Assembly (NCBI RefSeq): GCF_025847275.1
Contig: NZ_JAOZEV010000002.1
Span: 186,001 to 250,000, forward strand
Source of the DNA: Flavobacterium frigoritolerans
GTDB taxonomy: Bacteria > Bacteroidota > Bacteroidia > Flavobacteriales > Flavobacteriaceae
DNA: 64,000 nucleotides
Reading direction: 5' to 3'
Below are positions 1 to 9,499 of the stretch, in pieces; position 1 is the stretch's first letter; every line of letters begins with the position of its first letter. The translations under genes were made by a program, and so were the position numbers. Under the pieces are notes generated by a model. That model was given only the letters and a program-made list of their open reading frames with translations. It searched no databases and was not told the DNA's origin.

Positions 1-108
1 GTGTGCTCCAAAACGATATACTAAAAGAAGTCCTAAAGTAATTAAGATTCTATTTTTCAGTTCTTCGATTTTCCAAACATTACTTATTGATTCAATAAAT
101 TTCTTCAT
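1..108 (-). CDS. secY: SecY, preprotein translocase channel subunit (N-terminus only)
   Basis: Only the first 36 codons are present; the gene runs off the left edge. The reading starts MKKFIESISNVW, continues into a hydrophobic stretch (ILITLGLLLVYRFG) and matches the cytosolic N-terminal helix and first membrane segment of SecY. It begins 12 bases after the rplO stop, the usual place of secY at the end of the spc operon. SecY forms the protein-conducting channel of the inner membrane. The identity rests on the start sequence and the gene order. Confidence 0.9.
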   Translation of the reverse strand, partial: MKKFIESISNVWKIEELKNRILITLGLLLVYRFGAH

Positions 109-120
109 ACAATAGAAAAA

Positions 121-573
121 TTATATTGTTACAGCCTCTCCACCAGCAGCTTCAATAGCAGCTTTTGCAGTAGCAGTAAATTTGTGAGCAGTTACTTTTA
201 ATTTTGCTTTCAATTCTCCTCTACCTAAAATCTTAACGATTTCATTTTTGGTAGCTAGACGATTTGCTACATAAACTGTCATGTCAACAGAATCTGTAAT
301 AACACCATTGTCTACTAATAATTGAAGCGTATCTAAATTTACACCTTCGTATTCTTTACGGTTGATGTTTGTGAAACCGAACTTAGGTACACGTCTTTGA
401 AGTGGCATTTGCCCTCCTTCAAATCCAATCTTTTTAGAATAACCAGAACGAGATTTTGCTCCTTTGTGACCTCTTGCAGAAGTACCACCTTTTCCAGAAC
501 CTTCTCCTCTACCTAATCTTTTATTTTGATTGTGCGTTGACCCTTCAGCTGGTTGTAAGTTACTTAAATTCAT
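121..573 (-). CDS. rplO: Large ribosomal subunit protein uL15
   Basis: 150 residues, normal for L15. It has the basic glycine-rich N-terminus (RLGRGEGSGKGGTSARGHKG, about residues 20-39), the GGQMPLQRRVPKFGF segment and the C-terminal domain ending in AAGGEAVTI. L15 is a late-assembly protein that contacts 23S rRNA domains. It sits between rpmD and secY as in the standard spc operon, with short spacers and no separate promoter seen. Confidence 0.97.
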   Translation of the reverse strand: MNLSNLQPAEGSTHNQNKRLGRGEGSGKGGTSARGHKGAKSRSGYSKKIGFEGGQMPLQRRVPKFGFTNINRKEYEGVNLDTLQLLVDNGVITDSVDMTVYVANRLATKNEIVKILGRGELKAKLKVTAHKFTATAKAAIEAAGGEAVTI

Positions 574-584
574 AACAGTATTTG

Positions 585-767
585 TTATTTAGCTTCTTCA
601 ACAGAAACTAAGTGTTTAACTTTGTTTATCATCCCAAGGATAGCAGGATTTGAATCATGCTCTACAACTTGTCCCATTTTACGTAGACCTAAAGCTTCCA
701 AACCTCTTTTTTGAGAAAGAGGACAGTTGATTTTGCTTCTTACTTGTTTTACTAATAATTTAGCCAT
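585..767 (-). CDS. rpmD: Large ribosomal subunit protein uL30
   Basis: 60 residues, the typical length of bacterial L30. The sequence begins [21 protein letters not shown] and contains the [15 protein letters not shown] region that defines the family. It lies 12 bases after rpsE and 11 bases before rplO, in the canonical S5-L30-L15 order, and is presumably co-transcribed with them. Confidence 0.96.
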   Translation of the reverse strand: MAKLLVKQVRSKINCPLSQKRGLEALGLRKMGQVVEHDSNPAILGMINKVKHLVSVEEAK

Positions 768-779
768 AATTTCCTTGAA

Positions 780-1301
780 TTAACCTTTAAAAACTTTTTC
801 TAAAGAAACACCTCTTTGTTTTGCAACAGTATAAGCGCTTCTCATTTGTAATAAAGCATCAAAAGTTGCTTTAACTACGTTATGAGGATTTGATGATCCT
901 TGAGATTTAGATAATACATCGTGAATACCTACTGATTCAAGAACTGAACGAACAGCTCCACCAGCAATAACTCCTGTACCATGAGAGGCAGGAATTAAGA
1001 ATACACGTGCACCACCAAATTTACCTTTTTGTTCGTGAGGAACTGATTGTCCATTCAAAGGAATTTTTACTAAATTTTTCTTAGCATCCTCTACTGCTTT
1101 CGCAATTGCTTCAGAAACATCTTTAGATTTTCCTAATCCATGTCCAACAACTCCATTTTCATCACCTACAACTACAATAGCAGAAAAACCGAAAGCTCTA
1201 CCACCTTTTGTAACTTTAGTAACACGATTAACACTTACCAGACGATCTTTAAGTTCAAGACCACTTGGTTTTACCAATTCTACATTTTTGTATTTAGACA
1301 T
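780..1301 (-). CDS. rpsE: Small ribosomal subunit protein uS5
   Basis: 173 residues. The N-terminal double-stranded-RNA-binding domain ([20 protein letters not shown], then [20 protein letters not shown]) is followed by the S5 fold with [20 protein letters not shown] and [14 protein letters not shown]5 lies at the mRNA entry channel and affects decoding fidelity. The gene follows rplR by 6 bases. No unusual residues were noticed in the spectinomycin-contact loop (KVTKGGRAF). Confidence 0.97.
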   Translation of the reverse strand: MSKYKNVELVKPSGLELKDRLVSVNRVTKVTKGGRAFGFSAIVVVGDENGVVGHGLGKSKDVSEAIAKAVEDAKKNLVKIPLNGQSVPHEQKGKFGGARVFLIPASHGTGVIAGGAVRSVLESVGIHDVLSKSQGSSNPHNVVKATFDALLQMRSAYTVAKQRGVSLEKVFKG

Positions 1302-1307
1302 AATATA

Positions 1308-1658
1308 TTAGAATTTAAGTCCAGCCGCTCTTGCGCCTTCTGCTAATGATTTAATACGACCGTGATATAAGTATCCTCCTCTATCGAAAGTTACTGCATC
1401 AATTCCAGCTTTTAACGCTTTTTCTGCAACTAGTTTTCCAACTGCGTTAGCAATTTCTACGTTCGTACCTTTACCTATTTCTTTTTCTCTTGAAGAGGCA
1501 GCTAATAAAGTAACTCCATTTACATCATCAATAAGTTGTGCGTAAATTTCTTTGTTACTTCTAAATACAGATAGTCTTGGTTTAGTAGCGTAACCACTAA
1601 TCGTTTTTCTAATTCTGAATTTAATTCTCTGTCTTCTATCAGATTTTGTTAATGACAT
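1308..1658 (-). CDS. rplR: Large ribosomal subunit protein uL18
   Basis: 116 residues. It shows the 5S-rRNA-binding pattern of L18: basic start, [20 protein letters not shown], then [28 protein letters not shown] at the C-terminus. L18 docks 5S rRNA on the large subunit together with L5. It sits between rplF and rpsE in the spc order with short spacers. Confidence 0.97.
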   Translation of the reverse strand: MSLTKSDRRQRIKFRIRKTISGYATKPRLSVFRSNKEIYAQLIDDVNGVTLLAASSREKEIGKGTNVEIANAVGKLVAEKALKAGIDAVTFDRGGYLYHGRIKSLAEGARAAGLKF

Positions 1659-1669
1659 AATCTTATTTT

Positions 1670-2212
1670 TTAAGCTGATTTACCTGCTTTTCTTCTTAAT
1701 ACTTCACCTACAAATTTAACACCTTTTCCTTTATATGGTTCTGGCTTACGGAAACCTCTAATTTTTGCCGCAACCTGACCTAAAAGTTGTTTATCAATTG
1801 ATGTTAATTTTACGATAGGGTTTTTACCTTTTTCAGATATTGTCTCTAAAACTACTTCTGGAGCAATTTCTAAAACAATATTGTGAGAATATCCAAGAGC
1901 TAAATCTAACTTTTGTCCTTGATTTGAAGCTCTATAACCAACTCCTACCAATTCTAAAGATTTAGTAAACCCTTCGTTTACACCAACAATCATGTTACTG
2001 ATTAATGATCTGTAAAGTCCGTGTTTTGCTCTGTGATCTTTGTGATCAGACGATCTATCTACTTGAACTTGATCGCCTTCAACCGTTACAGTTACGTCCG
2101 AAAACTCCTGTGTAAGTTGACCATTCTTTCCTTTTACTGTAATAATACCGTCTTTAACTTCTACAGTTGTACCAGCAGGGATTACAATTGGATTTTTACC
2201 TATTCTTGACAT
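1670..2212 (-). CDS. rplF: Large ribosomal subunit protein uL6
   Basis: 180 residues with the two repeated L6 domains. It begins [19 protein letters not shown] and ends with the L6 signature around [14 protein letters not shown]6 lies near the GTPase-associated centre and the sarcin-ricin loop. It follows rpsH by 18 bases. Length and start agree with the family, so the start is well supported. Confidence 0.97.
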   Translation of the reverse strand: MSRIGKNPIVIPAGTTVEVKDGIITVKGKNGQLTQEFSDVTVTVEGDQVQVDRSSDHKDHRAKHGLYRSLISNMIVGVNEGFTKSLELVGVGYRASNQGQKLDLALGYSHNIVLEIAPEVVLETISEKGKNPIVKLTSIDKQLLGQVAAKIRGFRKPEPYKGKGVKFVGEVLRRKAGKSA

Positions 2213-2230
2213 CTTATATAGTCTTTATAA

Positions 2231-2629
2231 TTAGTATACGTAACAAATTACTTCACCACCTACATTTAATTGCTTAGCTTGTTTTCCTGTCATTAAACCT
2301 TTTGACGTAGAAACAATAGCAATCCCTAATCCGTTAAGGATTCTAGGTAGGTTAGCAGCACCTGCATATTTACGCAAACCTGGTTTACTAATTCTTTGGA
2401 TATCTTTAATTACCGGCTCTTTAGTATCTTTATCATACTTCAAAGCGATTTTGATTGAACCCTGAACAGCGTTGTCCTCAAATTTGTAACTCAAGATATA
2501 ACCTTGATCAAATAAGATCTTGGTTATTTCTTTTTTTAGATTAGATGCTGGAATTTCAACAACTTTGTGGTTTGCAGCCACAGCGTTACGAACTCTAGTC
2601 AAATAATCTGCAATAGGATCTGTATACAT
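2231..2629 (-). CDS. rpsH: Small ribosomal subunit protein uS8
   Basis: 132 residues when started at the ATG at 2629 ([16 protein letters not shown]), the usual S8 start. A longer frame opens at a GTG in the loop of the upstream hairpin (2654-2677) and adds 12 residues absent from S8, so I reject it. The C-terminus has the S8 signature [13 protein letters not shown]8 binds 16S rRNA helix 21. In Escherichia coli S8 represses its own operon by binding spc mRNA. Here the gene is the first one after an internal promoter and a leader hairpin, which makes an analogous control worth testing. Confidence 0.96.
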   Translation of the reverse strand: MYTDPIADYLTRVRNAVAANHKVVEIPASNLKKEITKILFDQGYILSYKFEDNAVQGSIKIALKYDKDTKEPVIKDIQRISKPGLRKYAGAANLPRILNGLGIAIVSTSKGLMTGKQAKQLNVGGEVICYVY

Positions 2630-2653
2630 ATGTATTTGATTGCGATTATGGTT

Positions 2654-2677
2654 TTCGGGAGACACTCGTCTCCCGAA
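2654..2677 (-). promoter_or_regulatory. Perfect hairpin in the rpsH leader
   Basis: A 10-bp perfect stem (TTCGGGAGAC / GTCTCCCGAA) with a 4-base loop. Adding GG/CC across a two-base bulge makes 12 pairs. It lies 24 bases before the rpsH ATG and about 30 bases after the inferred transcription start of the internal promoter. It is not followed by a T-run on the minus strand, so it is not a normal intrinsic terminator. It is unusually GC-rich for this leader. A role as ribosomal-protein binding site or mRNA-stabilising structure is inference. Confidence 0.75.
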
Positions 2678-2709
2678 CCTTTAATCAATTAAAATTATTT
2701 TTTGGTTTG

Positions 2710-2740
2710 CAAAAGTAATAACTTATTGCGAGATTACCAA
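2710..2740 (-). promoter_or_regulatory. Internal promoter upstream of rpsH
   Basis: On the minus strand, TTG (2740-2738), a 20-base spacer and TACTTTTG (2717-2710) match the Bacteroidota consensus TTG-N19-21-TAnnTTTG. It overlaps the stop codon of rpsN and precedes the 104-base gap before rpsH. The same arrangement, with the same 20-base spacing, precedes rplC. Confidence 0.75.
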
Positions 2741-3003
2741 GACGCCTTTTTAACTCCAGGAATTAATCCATTATTAGCCATCTCACGGAAAGTTACACGT
2801 GAAATACCAAATTGACGAATATAACCTCTTGGTCTACCTGTTAATTTACAACGGTTGTGCAAACGAACTGGTGAAGCATTTTTAGGTAATTTTTGTAAAC
2901 CTTCAAAATCTCCAGCTTCTTTCAAAGCTTTTCTTTTCTCAGCATACTTAGCTACCGTTTTCTCTCTTTTCACCTCACGGGCTTTCATTGATTCTTTAGC
3001 CAT
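2734..3003 (-). CDS. rpsN: Small ribosomal subunit protein uS14 (zinc-free form)
   Basis: 89 residues. The C-terminal half ([22 protein letters not shown], then [11 protein letters not shown]) is the S14 signature. There is only one cysteine, so this is the long form without the CXXC zinc ribbon. S14 helps assemble the 30S head. It lies 3 bases after rplE and is followed by an unusually long gap with a promoter before rpsH. Confidence 0.97.
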   Translation of the reverse strand: MAKESMKAREVKREKTVAKYAEKRKALKEAGDFEGLQKLPKNASPVRLHNRCKLTGRPRGYIRQFGISRVTFREMANNGLIPGVKKASW

Positions 3004-3006
3004 GTC

Positions 3007-3558
3007 TTAATTCTTTTTAAAAGGTAAACCTAATTCAGCCAATAATGACTTTGCTTCTTTGTCTGTTTGAGCAGTTGTAACAAAAGTAATATCCATTCCT
3101 GAAATTTTGTTTACTTTATCAATATCAATTTCTGGGAAAATGATTTGCTCTAAAACTCCAAGGTTGTAATTACCTCTTCCGTCAAAACCAGTAGCCTTGA
3201 TACCACTAAAATCTCTAACACGCGGTAAAGCAGAAGTAATAAGTCTATCTAAAAACTCATACATTCTTTCACCACGCAAAGTAACTTTTGCACCAATCGG
3301 CATTCCTTTTCTCAATTTGAATGACGCAACGTCTTTCTTTGAAATAGTAGATACTGCTTTCTGTCCAGTGATCTTTGTTAACTCATCAACTGCATAGTCA
3401 ATAAGTTTTTTATCAGATACAGCTGCACCAACTCCACGGCTCAAAACGATTTTTTCCAATTTAGGAACTTGCATTACGTTTGTATATCCGAATTCCTCTT
3501 TAAGAGCAGAGATTACTCTACTCTTATATTCTTCTTTTAGTCTAGGTGTATATGCCAT
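3007..3558 (-). CDS. rplE: Large ribosomal subunit protein uL5
   Basis: 183 residues. It has the L5 features [34 protein letters not shown] (residues about 79-99) and the C-terminal [19 protein letters not shown]5 binds 5S rRNA and bridges to the small subunit. It is tightly packed between rplX (2-base gap) and rpsN. Confidence 0.97.
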   Translation of the reverse strand: MAYTPRLKEEYKSRVISALKEEFGYTNVMQVPKLEKIVLSRGVGAAVSDKKLIDYAVDELTKITGQKAVSTISKKDVASFKLRKGMPIGAKVTLRGERMYEFLDRLITSALPRVRDFSGIKATGFDGRGNYNLGVLEQIIFPEIDIDKVNKISGMDITFVTTAQTDKEAKSLLAELGLPFKKN

Positions 3559-3560
3559 TA

Positions 3561-3875
3561 CTATAGTACTTGATTAGATTTTTTTGAAAATCTTACTTTC
3601 TTATCTCCTTCTACTCTAATACCAACTCTAGTTGTTTCCTTAGTTTTAGGATCAATTAGTGAAATGTTAGATATTTGTATAGAAGCTTCTTTCTTAACGA
3701 TACCACCTTGAGGGTTTTTAGCACTTGGTTTTGTATGTTTCGAAACCATGTTTACACCTTCAACTATCGCTTTATTTTTCTCACGGTAAACACGTAGAAC
3801 TTTACCTTCTGAACCTTTATGGTCTCCAGCAATTACTCTTACGATATCTCCTGATTTTATTTTTAGCTTTATCAT
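3561..3875 (-). CDS. rplX: Large ribosomal subunit protein uL24
   Basis: 104 residues. The N-terminal KOW motif is clear ([20 protein letters not shown], residues about 7-26), followed by [12 protein letters not shown] and the basic tail. L24 initiates 50S assembly. It lies between rplN and rplE in canonical order. Confidence 0.97.
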   Translation of the reverse strand: MIKLKIKSGDIVRVIAGDHKGSEGKVLRVYREKNKAIVEGVNMVSKHTKPSAKNPQGGIVKKEASIQISNISLIDPKTKETTRVGIRVEGDKKVRFSKKSNQVL

Positions 3876-3886
3876 CTTAAAACGAA

Positions 3887-4255
3887 TTAAAGCACTTCTG
3901 GTGCTAATGATACAATTTTCATGAATTGTTTTTCACGAAGTTCTCTTGCTACCGGACCAAAAACACGAGTTCCTCTCATTTCTCCTGCAGCATTCAAAAG
4001 AACACATGCATTGTCATCGAAACGGATATAAGAACCATCAGCTCTTCTCACTTCTTTTTTGGTACGTACAACAACTGCAGTTGAAACAGCTCCTTTTTTA
4101 ACGTTTCCGTTTGGAGTTGCATCTTTGATAGAAACTACAATCTTGTCACCAACAGAGGCATACCTTCTTTTGGTACCTCCTAAAACACGGATAGTTAAAA
4201 CTTCTTTTGCTCCCGTGTTATCTGCTACTTTTAGTCTTGATTCTTGTTGTACCAT
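3887..4255 (-). CDS. rplN: Large ribosomal subunit protein uL14
   Basis: 122 residues, exactly the family length. It starts [20 protein letters not shown] and contains the L14 signature ([19 protein letters not shown]) and the end [12 protein letters not shown]14 lies at the subunit interface and is the docking site for RsfS. It follows rpsQ by 2 bases. Confidence 0.98.
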
Positions 4256-4257
4256 AA

Positions 4258-4518
4258 TTATTTAGCTCTTTCTAAGATTTCAACTAATCTCCAACATTTT
4301 GATTTACTTAAAGGACGCGTTTCGCTAATTCTTACAGTATCTCCAATGTTACAGTCGTTTGTTTCGTCGTGTGCAACGTATTTCTTTGTTTTCAACACGA
4401 ACTTACCGTATAATGGGTGTTTTACTTTTCTTACTTCGGCAATAACAATAGACTTATCCATTTTATTTGAAGTAACAACACCAATTCTTTCTTTTCTTAA
4501 ATTTCTTTTTTCTTCCAT
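4258..4518 (-). CDS. rpsQ: Small ribosomal subunit protein uS17
   Basis: 86 residues. The OB-fold core [17 protein letters not shown] is followed by [19 protein letters not shown] and the S17 signature [19 protein letters not shown]. It binds 16S rRNA helices 7 and 11 early in assembly. It lies between rpmC and rplN with short spacers. Confidence 0.97.
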   Translation of the reverse strand: MEEKRNLRKERIGVVTSNKMDKSIVIAEVRKVKHPLYGKFVLKTKKYVAHDETNDCNIGDTVRISETRPLSKSKCWRLVEILERAK

Positions 4519-4535
4519 CTTTCAGCAGAATACAA

Positions 4536-4727
4536 TTATTGTAACTCTCTTTTAGTTAACTCTGTAGCCAATCTTGCAACTGTTCTTCTTACACTTCTAA
4601 TTTGAAGTGGATTCTCAATTGGAGAAATAGCGTGGGCCATTTTTAGGTCAGCATATATCTTCTTAGTTTGACTAAGTTTTTCTTGCAACTCCGCTGCAGA
4701 AAGATCTTTTATTTCTGATTGTTTCAT
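4536..4727 (-). CDS. rpmC: Large ribosomal subunit protein uL29
   Basis: 63 residues, predicted two-helix hairpin as in all L29 proteins. It begins MKQSEIKDLSAAELQEKLSQ and has the RSVRRTVARLATELTKRE end. L29 lies at the polypeptide exit tunnel next to L23. It is the gene between rplP and rpsQ, as expected. Confidence 0.96.
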   Translation of the reverse strand: MKQSEIKDLSAAELQEKLSQTKKIYADLKMAHAISPIENPLQIRSVRRTVARLATELTKRELQ

Positions 4728-4740
4728 AATATATTATAAA

Positions 4741-5166
4741 TTATGCTTCGAAATCTCTAGCAACAACGAACTTAGTTTTTACTGGAAGCTTTTGTGCTGC
4801 AAGACGTAAAGCCTCTTTTGCAACTGACAATGGAACTCCTCCAACTTCAAACATTATTCTTCCGGGTTTAACAACTGCAGCCCAATATTCTACTGCACCT
4901 TTACCTTTACCCATACGTACTTCAAGAGGTTTCTTAGTAATTGGTTTGTCTGGAAATATTTTGATCCATAATTGTCCTTCTCTTTTCATAAAACGAGTTG
5001 CAGCGATACGCGCAGCTTCGATTTGACGAGAGGTTAAGAACATTCCATCTTCATGTACAGATTTAATACCAAACATTCCATTAGAAAGCTCAAATCCTCT
5101 TTGAGAATTTCCTTTCATTTTACCTTTTTGTACCTTACGGTATTTTGTTCTTTTAGGCTGTAACAT
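4741..5166 (-). CDS. rplP: Large ribosomal subunit protein uL16
   Basis: 141 residues. It has the L16 signatures [15 protein letters not shown] at the start, [19 protein letters not shown] in the middle and [15 protein letters not shown] near the end. L16 organises the A-site region of the peptidyl-transferase centre. It sits between rpsC and rpmC. Confidence 0.98.
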   Translation of the reverse strand: MLQPKRTKYRKVQKGKMKGNSQRGFELSNGMFGIKSVHEDGMFLTSRQIEAARIAATRFMKREGQLWIKIFPDKPITKKPLEVRMGKGKGAVEYWAAVVKPGRIMFEVGGVPLSVAKEALRLAAQKLPVKTKFVVARDFEA

Positions 5167-5185
5167 TTTTCTTTAGTTTAAAAAT

Positions 5186-5938
5186 TTACTTTCTTTTACG
5201 AGCGTCTGGTTTTGAACCTTTATTAAAGTTAGATTTGCCACGAGGAGCATCTCCACCTTTTCCACCACCAGCTTGTTTTTTATCCATTCCAGCAAGTGGA
5301 GAAAGATCTCTCTTTCCATAAACTTCACCTTTCATGATCCACACTTTGATTCCCATTCTACCATAAGTAGTATGAGCCTCTGCAAGTGCATAATCAATAT
5401 CAGCTCTGAAAGTTGATAGAGGAATTCTACCTTCTTTGAAACCTTCTGAACGTGCCATTTCAGCACCATTCAAACGACCAGAAATCAAAACTTTGATACC
5501 TTCAGCGTTCATACGCATAGAAGCAGCAATAGCCATTTTGATTGCACGTCTGTAAGAAATACGACTTTCTATTTGACGTGCGATGCTTGTCGCCACAAGA
5601 TAAGCATCTAATTCAGGTCTTTTAATTTCAAAGATGTTAATTTGAACCTCTTTGTCTGTAATTTTCTTAAGTTCTTCTTTTAACTTGTCTACCTCTTGAC
5701 CACCTTTTCCGATAATAATACCAGGTCTAGCAGTAGTGATAGTAACGGTTACAAGTTTCAAAGTTCTCTCGATGATTACTTTTGATACACTAGCTTTTGA
5801 TAAACGAGCGTGGATATACTTTCTGATTTTGTGATCTTCGGCAAGTTTGTCACCGTAATCATTTCCACCATACCAGTTTGAGTCCCACCCTCTGATGATA
5901 CCAAGTCTATTTCCAATTGGATTTGTCTTTTGTCCCAT
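5186..5938 (-). CDS. rpsC: Small ribosomal subunit protein uS3
   Basis: 250 residues. The KH domain is visible ([20 protein letters not shown], about residues 70-89), followed by the S3 C-terminal domain ([20 protein letters not shown] and [20 protein letters not shown]). A basic glycine- and lysine-rich tail of about 30 residues follows, longer than in Escherichia coli but common in Bacteroidota. S3 is part of the mRNA entry helicase. Confidence 0.98.
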   Translation of the reverse strand: MGQKTNPIGNRLGIIRGWDSNWYGGNDYGDKLAEDHKIRKYIHARLSKASVSKVIIERTLKLVTVTITTARPGIIIGKGGQEVDKLKEELKKITDKEVQINIFEIKRPELDAYLVATSIARQIESRISYRRAIKMAIAASMRMNAEGIKVLISGRLNGAEMARSEGFKEGRIPLSTFRADIDYALAEAHTTYGRMGIKVWIMKGEVYGKRDLSPLAGMDKKQAGGGKGGDAPRGKSNFNKGSKPDARKRK

Positions 5939-5943
5939 GCTGC

Positions 5944-6357
5944 TTAAGAATTGCTTTGTGTGTTATTGATAGCTCCAAGCACGATTGTTACGTGATTAGA
6001 ACGTTTTCTTATTCTGTGTGCACGACCTTGTGGAGCTGGACGAAGTCTTTTCAACATCATTCCACCATCTACTCTGATCTCCTTAACAAATAATCCAGCT
6101 TCTTCTAAATTACCTTCACTATTTTTTTGCTCCCAGTTGTTGATTGCAGATAATAATAGTTTCTCTAATTTTCTTGAAGCTTCTTTAGAACTAAATCTTA
6201 AAATGTTAAGTGCTCTTTCTACCTTCTGACCTCTTACCAAGTCCGCTACTAAGCGCATTTTTCTAGGTGAAGTAGGGCAGTTATTCAATTTTGCGAAAGC
6301 AATAGACTTATTAGCCTCTTTTCTCGCATCTGCTGTTTCTCTTTTACGAACTCCCAT
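5944..6357 (-). CDS. rplV: Large ribosomal subunit protein uL22
   Basis: 137 residues. It carries the L22 pattern [30 protein letters not shown] and the beta-hairpin that lines the exit tunnel ([20 protein letters not shown]). The hairpin looks intact, with no change of the kind linked to macrolide resistance. An acidic-rich insertion before the hairpin is mild. The gene lies 5 bases from rpsC and 6 from rpsS. Confidence 0.97.
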
Positions 6358-6363
6358 TGCTTC

Positions 6364-6642
6364 TTATTTTTTACCTTTATTTTTTGCTCCAGCATGACCT
6401 CTAAAAGATCTAGTTGGTGAAAATTCTCCTAATTTGTGACCTACCATGTTTTCTGTTACGTAAACTGGTACAAATTGACGACCGTTATGAACTGCGATAG
6501 TTTGTCCAACGAAATCCGGAGTAATCATTGAAGCTCTAGACCAAGTCTTTACAACTGCATTTTTACCACTTTCTACGTTTTCTTGAACTTTCTTGTCTAA
6601 CTTATAATGAACGAAAGGTCCTTTTTTTAATGAACGTGCCAT
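6364..6642 (-). CDS. rpsS: Small ribosomal subunit protein uS19
   Basis: 92 residues. It opens [19 protein letters not shown] and contains the S19 signature around [21 protein letters not shown]19 sits in the 30S head and touches the A-site finger. It is placed between rplB and rplV as in the S10 operon. Confidence 0.98.
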   Translation of the reverse strand: MARSLKKGPFVHYKLDKKVQENVESGKNAVVKTWSRASMITPDFVGQTIAVHNGRQFVPVYVTENMVGHKLGEFSPTRSFRGHAGAKNKGKK

Positions 6643-6649
6643 ATCTTAA

Positions 6650-7474
6650 TTATTTCTTTCTACGTTCTACGATATACTTGTTACTCGGGTTTTTCTTAGA
6701 ACGAGTTCTATAACCTTTAGCTGGTATTCCATTTCTTGAACGTGGATGTCCACCAGAAGAACGTCCTTCTCCACCACCCATTGGGTGATCAACAGGGTTC
6801 ATTGCAACAGGTCTTGTTCTAGGTCTTCTTCCTAACCATCTTGTTCTACCTGCTTTACCAGATACAACTAATTGGTGGTCTGAATTAGATACTGCTCCAA
6901 TTGTAGCTGCACAAGTCAACAAAATTAATCTTGTTTCACCTGATGGCATTTTAATTGTAGCATATTTTCCATCTCTTGCCATCAATTGAGCAAATGTTCC
7001 AGCTGAACGAGCGATTACAGCTCCTTGACCTGGTCTCAATTCGATACAAGAAATAACAGTTCCTAAAGGAATTCTGCTTAAAGGCAATGTATTACCGATT
7101 TCTGGTTGAGATTCTGGTCCAGAAACTAATTTCTGTCCTACTTTCAATCCGTTTTGAGCGATAATATAAGTTTTCTCTCCATCAGCATAAGCTAATAAAG
7201 CGATAAATGCAGTACGATTTGGATCATATTCGATTGATTTCACTGTAGCTGGAATTCCTTCTTTTGTACGTTTGAAATCAATAATACGATATCTCTGCTT
7301 GTGACCACCACCCGTATAACGCATGGTCATCTTTCCTTGACTATTTCTACCTCCAGAGTTTTTTATCGGCGCTATCAAAGAGCGTTCCGGCTTATCAGTT
7401 GTAATGGCGTCATAACCATTCACAACTCTAAATCGCTGACCTGGGGTAATAGGTTTTAATTTTCTTACTGACAT
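6650..7474 (-). CDS. rplB: Large ribosomal subunit protein uL2
   Basis: 274 residues, full length. It shows the RNA-binding OB domain ([20 protein letters not shown]) and the signature around [20 protein letters not shown]. This region contains the conserved histidine close to the peptidyl-transferase centre. L2 is needed for subunit association and peptide-bond formation. It lies between rplW and rpsS. Confidence 0.98.
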   Translation of the reverse strand: MSVRKLKPITPGQRFRVVNGYDAITTDKPERSLIAPIKNSGGRNSQGKMTMRYTGGGHKQRYRIIDFKRTKEGIPATVKSIEYDPNRTAFIALLAYADGEKTYIIAQNGLKVGQKLVSGPESQPEIGNTLPLSRIPLGTVISCIELRPGQGAVIARSAGTFAQLMARDGKYATIKMPSGETRLILLTCAATIGAVSNSDHQLVVSGKAGRTRWLGRRPRTRPVAMNPVDHPMGGGEGRSSGGHPRSRNGIPAKGYRTRSKKNPSNKYIVERRKK

Positions 7475-7483
7475 TTTTCTATC

Positions 7484-7774
7484 TTAGATATTGTTGTAAA
7501 AATCAATTGTTTCTCCTTCTTGTACTTGAACAATTGCTTTTTTGATTGCATTTGTCTTTCCGCTGATCAAACCACTTTTTGTGTATTTTGTAGTTCTATC
7601 CGGTCTTACATTCATTGTGTTAACACTCAAAATAGTTACTCCATAAGCAGCTTCAACAGCTTTCTTAATCTGAACTTTATTTGCTTTTTTGTCAACAACA
7701 AAACCGAAGCGATTCAAAACTTCACTTTCCTTGGTTACTTTTTCAGTTACTATAGGTCTAATTATGATACTCAT
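7484..7774 (-). CDS. rplW: Large ribosomal subunit protein uL23
   Basis: 96 residues. It begins MSIIIRPIVTEKVTKESEVL and contains the L23 core FVVDKKANKVQIKKAVEAAY. L23 forms part of the tunnel exit and is the docking site for trigger factor and the signal recognition particle. It lies 7 bases downstream of rplD. Confidence 0.96.
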   Translation of the reverse strand: MSIIIRPIVTEKVTKESEVLNRFGFVVDKKANKVQIKKAVEAAYGVTILSVNTMNVRPDRTTKYTKSGLISGKTNAIKKAIVQVQEGETIDFYNNI

Positions 7775-7781
7775 ATTCCTA

Positions 7782-8411
7782 TTATTTGCTTAAATTTTCT
7801 TCAATTACCTCTAAAGAACTCTCTAAAAGCACTAAATTATTAGCGTTCAGAATAGCATAAGTGCTTAATTCATAGCTACTTACAACATTAGAAGCCTTTA
7901 AATTGCGTGACGACAAATATACATTTTTATTTGACTCTCCCAACACAAATAGAGATTTTTTATTTTCTAACCCTAAAGCTTTCAAAACGTTAATGAAATT
8001 TTTAGTGTTTGGCGTTTCAAAATTAAAGTCTTCCAAAACAACAATACTTGCTTCTTTTGCTTTAATCGAGAACGCTGATTTTCTTGCCAATCTCTTTAAG
8101 TTTTTATTCAATTTAAATGAATAACTTCTTGGTCTTGGTCCGAAAACTGTTCCACCACCTTTAAACAAAGGGTTTTTAATACTACCCGCACGAGCAGTAC
8201 CAGTTCCTTTTTGTTTTTTAATCTTACGTGTACTTCCCGCTACTTCAGCTCTTTCTTTAGCCTTATGAGTACCTTGTCTTTGATTTGCTAAATATTGTTT
8301 AACATCAAGATATACAGCGTGATTATTTGGTTCAATTGCGAATACTGAATCAGAAAGTTGAACTTTTCTTCCAGTATCTTTTCCGTTGAAATCTAATACT
8401 TTTACTTCCAT
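7782..8411 (-). CDS. rplD: Large ribosomal subunit protein uL4
   Basis: 209 residues. The extended tunnel loop ([20 protein letters not shown], then [20 protein letters not shown]) is followed by the globular domain. In Escherichia coli L4 is the autogenous repressor of the S10 operon. Its ATG overlaps the rplC stop codon by one base (TAATG), so L3 and L4 are probably translationally coupled. Confidence 0.97.
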   Translation of the reverse strand: MEVKVLDFNGKDTGRKVQLSDSVFAIEPNNHAVYLDVKQYLANQRQGTHKAKERAEVAGSTRKIKKQKGTGTARAGSIKNPLFKGGGTVFGPRPRSYSFKLNKNLKRLARKSAFSIKAKEASIVVLEDFNFETPNTKNFINVLKALGLENKKSLFVLGESNKNVYLSSRNLKASNVVSSYELSTYAILNANNLVLLESSLEVIEENLSK

Positions 8412-9028
8412 TACTTCTGAATGATTACATAAGAGTTGTTATGACCAGGAACACATCCTTTGATAACTAGTAGGTTCTTTTCAGCAACCACTTTTAAAAC
8501 TCTAAGGTTTTGAACTTTTACATTGTCTCCTCCCATTCTTCCAGCCATACGCATTCCTTTGAATACTCTAGATGGATAAGAAGAAGCTCCCACAGAACCT
8601 GGCGCTCTTAAACGGTTGTGTTGACCGTGAGTTGCTTGACCAACACCACCAAAACCGTGACGTTTTACAACCCCTTGAAAACCTTTACCTTTAGACACAC
8701 CTTGTACATCTACAAATTCTCCTTCAGAAAAAATAGAAACATCAATAAGATCTCCTAATTTTTGCTCTGTTGCGAAATCTTGGAATTCAACGACTTTTTT
8801 CTTAGCTACAGTTCCAGCTTTCTTAAAGTGACCTAAAGCCGCTTTTGTGGAATGTTTCTCGTTTTTGTCATCGAAACCAAGTTGCAACGCTTCGTACCCG
8901 TCAACACCTTTGGTTCTGACTTGGGTAACAACGCATGGACCAGCCTCGATTACTGTACAAGGAATATTTTTCCCGTTTTCATCAAAAATACTAGTCATGC
9001 CGATTTTTCTACCAATTAACCCAGACAT
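8411..9028 (-). CDS. rplC: Large ribosomal subunit protein uL3
   Basis: 205 residues. It begins [20 protein letters not shown] and has the L3 signature and tip loop ([40 protein letters not shown]). L3 starts 50S assembly and its loop reaches the peptidyl-transferase centre. The conserved Gln of the loop, methylated by PrmB in other bacteria, is present. The gene has its own promoter about 75 bases upstream. Confidence 0.97.
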   Translation of the reverse strand: MSGLIGRKIGMTSIFDENGKNIPCTVIEAGPCVVTQVRTKGVDGYEALQLGFDDKNEKHSTKAALGHFKKAGTVAKKKVVEFQDFATEQKLGDLIDVSIFSEGEFVDVQGVSKGKGFQGVVKRHGFGGVGQATHGQHNRLRAPGSVGASSYPSRVFKGMRMAGRMGGDNVKVQNLRVLKVVAEKNLLVIKGCVPGHNNSYVIIQK

Positions 9029-9101
9029 AAATATTAATTATTAATTATTAAATATAAATATAGAACGCAGCTTTTAACCGAATCCTATTTTTTAAGAGGT
9101 G

Positions 9102-9132
9102 CAAAAGTATAACTTATTTACACACAAACCAA
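9102..9132 (-). promoter_or_regulatory. Internal promoter upstream of rplC
   Basis: On the minus strand, TTG (9132-9130), a 20-base spacer and TACTTTTG (9109-9102). It lies in the 154-base gap between rpsJ and rplC and would give a leader of roughly 70 bases. It separates rpsL-rpsG-fusA-rpsJ from the L3-to-S14 block. Confidence 0.75.
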
Positions 9133-9182
9133 AAAAAATATTTTTCGCCTAAAAACAGCGTCCTTTTTTACTCTTGAACTAC

Positions 9183-9488
9183 TTAAACTTTGATTTCAAC
9201 TTCTACTCCACTTGGCAATTCAAGTTTCATTAAAGCATCAATAGTTTTAGATGAAGATGAATAAATATCAATTAATCTCTTATATGACATTACTTCAAAT
9301 TGCTCTCTCGCTTTTTTATTAACGTGCGGAGAACGTAGTACAGTGAAAAGTTTTTTATGTGTTGGCAACGGAATTGGACCTGTTACAACAGCACCGGTAC
9401 TCTTAACTGTTTTTACAATCTTTTCAGCAGATTTATCTACCAACATGTGATCGTAAGATTTTAGTTTTATTCTGATTTTTTGACTCAT
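9183..9488 (-). CDS. rpsJ: Small ribosomal subunit protein uS10 / NusE
   Basis: 101 residues. It has the S10 pattern [20 protein letters not shown], then the signature around [21 protein letters not shown]10 also acts as NusE in transcription antitermination. It lies 11 bases after fusA, and here it ends the str-type block instead of opening the S10 block. tuf, often found between fusA and rpsJ in other phyla, is absent. Confidence 0.98.
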   Translation of the reverse strand: MSQKIRIKLKSYDHMLVDKSAEKIVKTVKSTGAVVTGPIPLPTHKKLFTVLRSPHVNKKAREQFEVMSYKRLIDIYSSSSKTIDALMKLELPSGVEVEIKV

Positions 9489-9499
9489 TTTCTTAAAGA

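Noticed and set aside
2630..2665. N-terminal extension of S8 by 12 residues
   Set aside because: It starts at a GTG within the hairpin loop and has no counterpart in S8 proteins.
2654..2677. Intrinsic terminator between rpsN and rpsH
   Set aside because: No T-run follows the stem on the coding strand, and termination here would silence essential genes.
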